Source: Daphnia carinata
Taxonomy: Eukaryota; Arthropoda; Branchiopoda; Diplostraca; Daphniidae
Direction: 5' to 3'
NCBI RefSeq assembly: GCF_022539665.2
Contig: NC_081335.1
Location: 8,370,001-8,434,000, forward strand
DNA length: 64,000 bases
Part shown: one piece after another, positions 59,503 to 64,000 of the stretch
Numbering within the stretch: the stretch's first letter is position 1
Layout of the letters: the number at the start of each line of letters is the position of its first letter
Position numbers and translations under genes: made by a program
Notes under the pieces: model-generated
Database searches by the model: none
Told to the model about the DNA's origin: nothing
The model's input: the letters and a program-made list of their open reading frames with translations, nothing else

Positions 59503-61525
59503 ATGAGAAGAACGACATTCACTGCGTTCGGAGCCGTCTTTGTGGCAACCATCGCTATGCTGGGCACAGTTAACGGCCGCGTTTATCAGACAAACGACTC
59601 CATCGTTTTCGAAAGTATCACTTATTTAAAAACAATCATTTTCTATAACATATTTTAATAATTACAGTATATTTTTTAAATGCCATGCGTCATTGTTAAA
59701 TTGTTAGATGACCAACGCTGACGTTCTTACAACAGTAATTTGAATAAAGTCTATACATTTTTTTTTATTGTTTGAAATTCCAATAGTCGACCGGACGTCG
59801 GATGGCGTTTTTCTCGCAAAGAGTTTCCCCCGTAGCCAATCGGATTTTGTGCCATTAAAAACTTTCTTGAATGGTGGCATGGTCCCTAATTGGCACATCC
59901 CCTTGGTTGTACCGAACCCACAAGTGAATTCGTACAGCATCGGTCTGCCTCCGCGGCAAGGGCTGACTTTTTACAGCTGGTTGCACCATCCGTTCGGATA
60001 CGGTGGAGCCTATCCTGTTCCGGCAATCGGTTCTACGGCCGGCCAGACGCTCAAATCAGAAACCAAACAGAAATCTGCTTGCCACTTTGGCCGCATTGCC
60101 AGTGGCACGGAAGCTAAACCGAATTCTTGGCCTTTCATGGTAATTTTTGGTTTTAGCTCTTATACTTTGCACTAAGATAAAAAAAATTGTCAAATGAAAA
60201 ACCGGTTGAATTTCGTCCGTTCCTTGCACAGGTAGCCTTCATGTCCGCTATCGATAGGAGAGTCGAATGTGGCGGATCTTTAATTTCGGAAAATAAAATT
60301 TTGACAGCGGCCAATTGTTTTGAACAGTAAGATATTGGCCACCAATTACTTGAATTGTTGTACGTCATCAGCAAGTGCTTCCATATGATTTCTAATGATT
60401 TGTTGCTCTTTTCTTAACTCGTTTGTATAGATTGTCCATGTTTGAGATATCGATCTTGGTTGTGAGACTTGGAATGCACACGACTGGAGAATTTTATGGC
60501 CAACCGCATGACGCGCAAATGACGAGGAGAATCAGCCGCGTGGCAATTCATAAAGCATATAATGCACAGAATTCTGTGAGTTCTGTTTGACCTACTAAAA
60601 TTCGTGTCGATATATTATGTGCACGATTTCTTCCATTGGCGTTTTTCTTCTACACAGCGTGTTCAACTTTTGAATGTGGAATTGGCTCACAAATGTTTTT
60701 CTTCCTTTGCCAATTTGTATAGTACTACGATATCGCCGTTTTAACAATGGACACGCCCGTCACTTTCTCGAAAGCCATTTCGCCCGTCTGTTTGCCCACA
60801 GCAAGTAATAACGTCGACATCTTCGCCGGAAAGACTGGCCAGATCATGGGATGGGGAGACCTAGAAACCGGTACGTATAAGAACCTTTTGTAAATGACAT
60901 TCGAAAATTCCTCAAAATTTCAAAAACATGAGAATTAATTTTTTTAAATATCCCAAAAACGAATTCAACCCCACTCGACAAACGGCGTCTATTTGAATCA
61001 CATTTTCATGTTGGTTTGGATCATACAGGCGCTACTTGCACCCTTACATTACATGAAGCTTCCGTCCCGATCCTCACGAACGCCCAATGCAGGGCAATCT
61101 ACCCAGATCCTGACAAAATTGCTGACCATATGCTGTGTACCAGTGCTGACACATCTGGTGCATGTCCGGTATGAATCGTAAAGTCCTTTTAAAATTTCAA
61201 CAATCAACCATAATCAACGAAAATGTCTTCGTATACCTAAAGGGTGATAGAGGCGGTCCGATCGTGGTGAAATCAGCGACGGACAATCGTTGGTGCATAG
61301 CCGGTGTCATTAGTTGGGGAAATGGTACGTCTAGCCTTTCTATATCGCATGAAACACTTGTATATCATCGAATTTTTGTTACGCGTTTGCTTTGCGCGTG
61401 TTGATTTTATTATTTTTTTATTGCTCATTCTATACGTAGGATGCGACAAGGCAACTTACCCGGCAGGTGTTTACACGAAGGTGACTTTGCTAAGAAGCTG
61501 GATTAACCAGAACATGAGGAACTGA
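59503..61525 (+). CDS. Trypsin-fold serine protease homologue 3 (His and Ser lost)
   Basis: Exons are 59503-59614, 59787-60139, 60232-60326, 60431-60575, 60723-60870, 61029-61168, 61243-61324 and 61440-61525, in phase, 386 aa. An upstream in-frame ATG at 59446 would spoil the signal peptide. N-terminal module as in the neighbours (LNGGMVPNWHIPLVVP; GLPPRQGLTFYSWLHHPF). Active-site changes: His to Asn183 (TAANC) and Ser to Arg334 (GDRGGP); Asp238 (YYDIAVL) is kept. The S1 pocket Asp is gone (SGACPGDR). The mature N-terminus is IASG instead of IVNG. Frames, splice sites and disulphide Cys are intact, so this is a maintained pseudoprotease rather than a broken gene. Exon 7 is one codon longer than in the others. 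Confidence 0.9.
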
Positions 61526-63290
61526 TCTGTATGATTATTTTATACACCGGCACGCATTCCAAAAAACCATGACACGACACAACAAAAGGGCTTGGATATT
61601 GCAAAAACATTACTACATTACTATAAGACTGGAAATTGCAAACTTTGCGCCGTTAAAGATTGATTTTTCCTATTCTATTATTAAAAATTCATTGGATTTC
61701 AATGCATGAGGATCACTTTTTAAAGGCGGAAATGTCTTCTTTCCCGACCGAGTTTTATTTATTATTTTAAACAAATTTGATCTGAATAAAAATGCAAATC
61801 AAAAATAAAATTCGATGGACCTAACGATTCTTCCAAAAGATGTCGTTTTCTGAAGATTTTGAGAAAAATGGAAGGGTATATAGCCTTCTCACTTTTTCAT
61901 TGTTCGCAAAAACCTAAATTTTGTGAAACGTAAACAGTTTAAACCCACAATCAAGCGGATGATGCCAGTGGATTTTGTTTTGGCGTAGGGTTTATATTTC
62001 CTAAAATAAACGTAAAAAACAAGTTTAAAAAATAACGCGCCAGTACGCTTAGCGCTAGCGTGATGCAGCAGAAATATTCGGTTTACTTCCAAAATGGTTG
62101 ACATAATAAATAAAATTATAATTTTATCGGAATCAGTATTCAAGTTTGAGTATATCCTTTGATATTCAACCAATTCAGATGATTGCCGGTTTTTGCAGAA
62201 AATGTTTTTAAGCCCGACTAAATAAGCCCGACTTTTCTTGTTTTTGCACGAATATCCGGTGTGATTCAAAAACGGCTAACTTGACAAGAAAATGACTGGC
62301 TTTTTCTGAATCAGCGTTAAATTTTGATTGTACTGTGTGATTTTCATGGAATTCCAAGAGATGTCATTTTTGGCCGATTTTGACAAAAGTGGTAAGGCTA
62401 TAGCCTTTGCACTTTTTCATTTTTGGCTAAATTTTAAATTTCGCTTAAAATACATTATTTCCATTCAGAATTGAATGCTTATTACGGAAAGCAAATTTAT
62501 TTTCCAATTGGCCTTATGCTTTTTTAATTAAACATAAAAAACGAAAAAATAAGAAAATTCGGGCTTATTTAGTCGGGCTTAAAAAATTTTTCAGCAAAAA
62601 CTGACACTCATCGGAATTGGTTGAATATCACAGGATATATTCAAAATTGCATGCTGTTTCTGAGAAAACTGCTATTTTGTTCATTAACTCAATCTTTTTT
62701 TAAGATACACCAAATGTTTGTCACGCGCGCCAGTACGCTACAGCGCTAGCGCGATGTGGCAGAAATATTCAGTGTGTTTCCGAAATGGTTGCGCGCTACA
62801 CTCAAAAGTTATTCGTTACATTTGACCAACGACTGACTTGACGATGAAAACAATTACCAATTTGAAACTGACATTCAATGAAGAATACAATGAGTGATTT
62901 TCAATCAATTCAAAAAGATTGATTTTTTTTCTAAATCTAATTAAATTTCTATTACTTAGGCTCGTAATCAAACGCTGACGACGGCAGTTTACATTGTTTT
63001 CCCGGAGGATTTGTATTTTTGAAAATAAACGTAAAAAACCTGTTGAAAAACTAGCGCGCCAGTACGCGATGGCGCTAGCGCGATACAGCACAAAAATTCG
63101 GTTCGCAGTATTGCAACATGTTCATTTAACTGGAATGGTGTAATTCTTGTATACTTTGAAAAAAAAAAAAACAACAAATTGTTATTGATTTGAGCCTGTT
63201 ACACGAAACCGGAAAAAAAACAAAAAAAAACAATGACATTCATGGAAGATATTCCTTAAAATATATACGATAAAAGACAAAGCAAATGTG
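61526..63290. other. 3' flank of protease 3 and second repeat array
   Basis: AT-rich 3' flank, then array B from ~61830 to 63105 (separate entry). Poly(A) runs near 63155-63235. No coding signal. Confidence 0.5.
61830..63105. repeat. Fold-back element and palindromic module array B
   Basis: 62158-62640 is nearly identical to 55519-56011, including both TTAAGCCCGACTAAATAA arms. Palindromic modules lie near 62060, 62740 and 63080 with the same spacing as in array A, and a truncated one is at ~62790. The array follows protease 3 as array A follows protease 2, so it belongs to the duplicated unit. Confidence 0.75.
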
Positions 63291-63987
63291 CTAAAGGATG
63301 TCGGTCGAGCTTGGAGTCTTACAGACGATTATGCCCAGTGACTGGAGCCTGTAATAGGCTTCGTTACTATCCGACCAAGCGTCTGCATCGAGCCGAACGA
63401 TGGACGAAGCGGCCGATTGGCTCAGTCGGAAGCCAACGGCCGGACAATCGTTTAATCGTGGATTGGCTAAATGCTGCACGTTGTGAGCAAGGGACACGCT
63501 GCTCTTATTAACGCCGAGGTTGATGATGATGTCGGCTGCATCCTCTTCGTCGGGCACTTGCTTCTCCGTGATGCTGGCCCATCGGCGATGAGGCCAACTG
63601 CTGGGACTGACCGACCTGCCACCCATCAGCGCATCGTGCTCGTCCTCGCTGTCGCTACTTTCGCTTACATTCGTCCTCCTATATTATAAGTCCACACTTT
63701 TTCAAACGCTATCCATTCATTATGATTATGTTTTCACCTTAATTGCGATGGAAAAGCCGATGTGATGAGGTACAGATCGTCCGTTTGGACCTCAACTGAA
63801 CGCAGCTGTTGCTTGCCTTCCAGCAACGGCCTCGAACTGTTGCTCATTTTCAAACTACTGGAATCTGTGCCATTTGATTCTTAATTATTTCAAACTCCAT
63901 CGAGGCACAATTATTTAAAAATAATATATAACTTTTACCTGCAACTAGATCCAATTGACTGCCAAAGGCCCGACGCAGGAACGTCAT
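63291..63987 (-). CDS. Unidentified gene, last three exons (possibly 5'-partial)
   Basis: Exons on the - strand are 63939-63987, 63738-63864 and 63291-63678, in phase, 187 aa if the ATG at 63987-63985 is the start. The frame is open to the window edge, so that Met may be internal. The protein is mostly polar: RPLLEGKQQLRSVEVQTDDL, an acidic patch SESSDSEDEHD, HRRWASITEKQVPDEEDAA, and a C-terminal part (GFRLSQSAASSIVRLDADAW; NEAYYRLQSLGIIV). No domain is recognised. Splice sites are good (CAG|GTAAAA, AAG|GTGAAA). Confidence 0.6.
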
Positions 63988-64000
63988 GTTCGTCCTACTT

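Overview
The window is nuclear DNA of an intron-rich arthropod, most likely a branchiopod crustacean of the Daphnia type. That assignment is inference. It rests on very short introns (about 60-100 nt), TCAGT-type initiators behind TATA boxes, tandem arrays of secreted or detoxification genes, and the gene repertoire. Nothing bacterial or plasmid-like is present, and no rRNA, tRNA or CRISPR was recognised. Gene models were built by hand from open frames, splice sites and phase agreement. Except where stated, the exons of each model join in phase.

Layout. 0.6-1.3 kb: 3' end of an unidentified + strand gene. 1.7-5.9 kb: a divergent pair of mitochondrial genes, glycine cleavage H protein (-) and a pyruvate dehydrogenase phosphatase regulatory subunit-like flavoprotein (+). 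6-15 kb: gene-poor DNA with a possible decayed gene, a hairpin-rich MITE flanked by TA, minisatellites and CTCF-like motifs. 15.3-18.3 kb: two tandem METTL7-type methyltransferases (+). 19.5-23.2 kb: two tandem fatty acid hydroxylase (FAXDC2-like) genes (-) and the relic of a third. 24.8-26.5 kb: a UDP-glycosyltransferase (+). 27.4-30.1 kb: a secreted, repeat-containing coiled-coil protein (+). 31.3-32.6 kb: a THAP zinc-finger gene (+). 34.9-38.7 kb: a polyQ, low-complexity coiled-coil gene (-). 42.3-43.6 kb: COX18 (+). 44.3-46.2 kb: a BTB-BACK-PHR protein (+). 48.1-61.5 kb: three tandem trypsin-fold genes (+) separated by duplicated, repeat-rich DNA. 63.3-64.0 kb: an unidentified - strand gene running toward or past the window end.

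Themes. Three clusters (METTL7, FAXDC2-like, proteases) are local tandem duplications caught at different stages: intact pairs, one collapsed copy, and copies that have lost catalytic residues. METTL7, FAXDC2-like and UGT products are all expected at the ER membrane in lipid or xenobiotic metabolism. GCSH, PDPR-like and COX18 are mitochondrial. The most interesting signals are the protease trio, where only the middle copy keeps His-Asp-Ser and the flanking copies have different lesions, the exact three-fold 276-bp in-frame repeat of the secreted coiled-coil gene, the multi-hairpin MITE, and a palindromic GCGCTAGCGC-containing module repeated around the protease genes.
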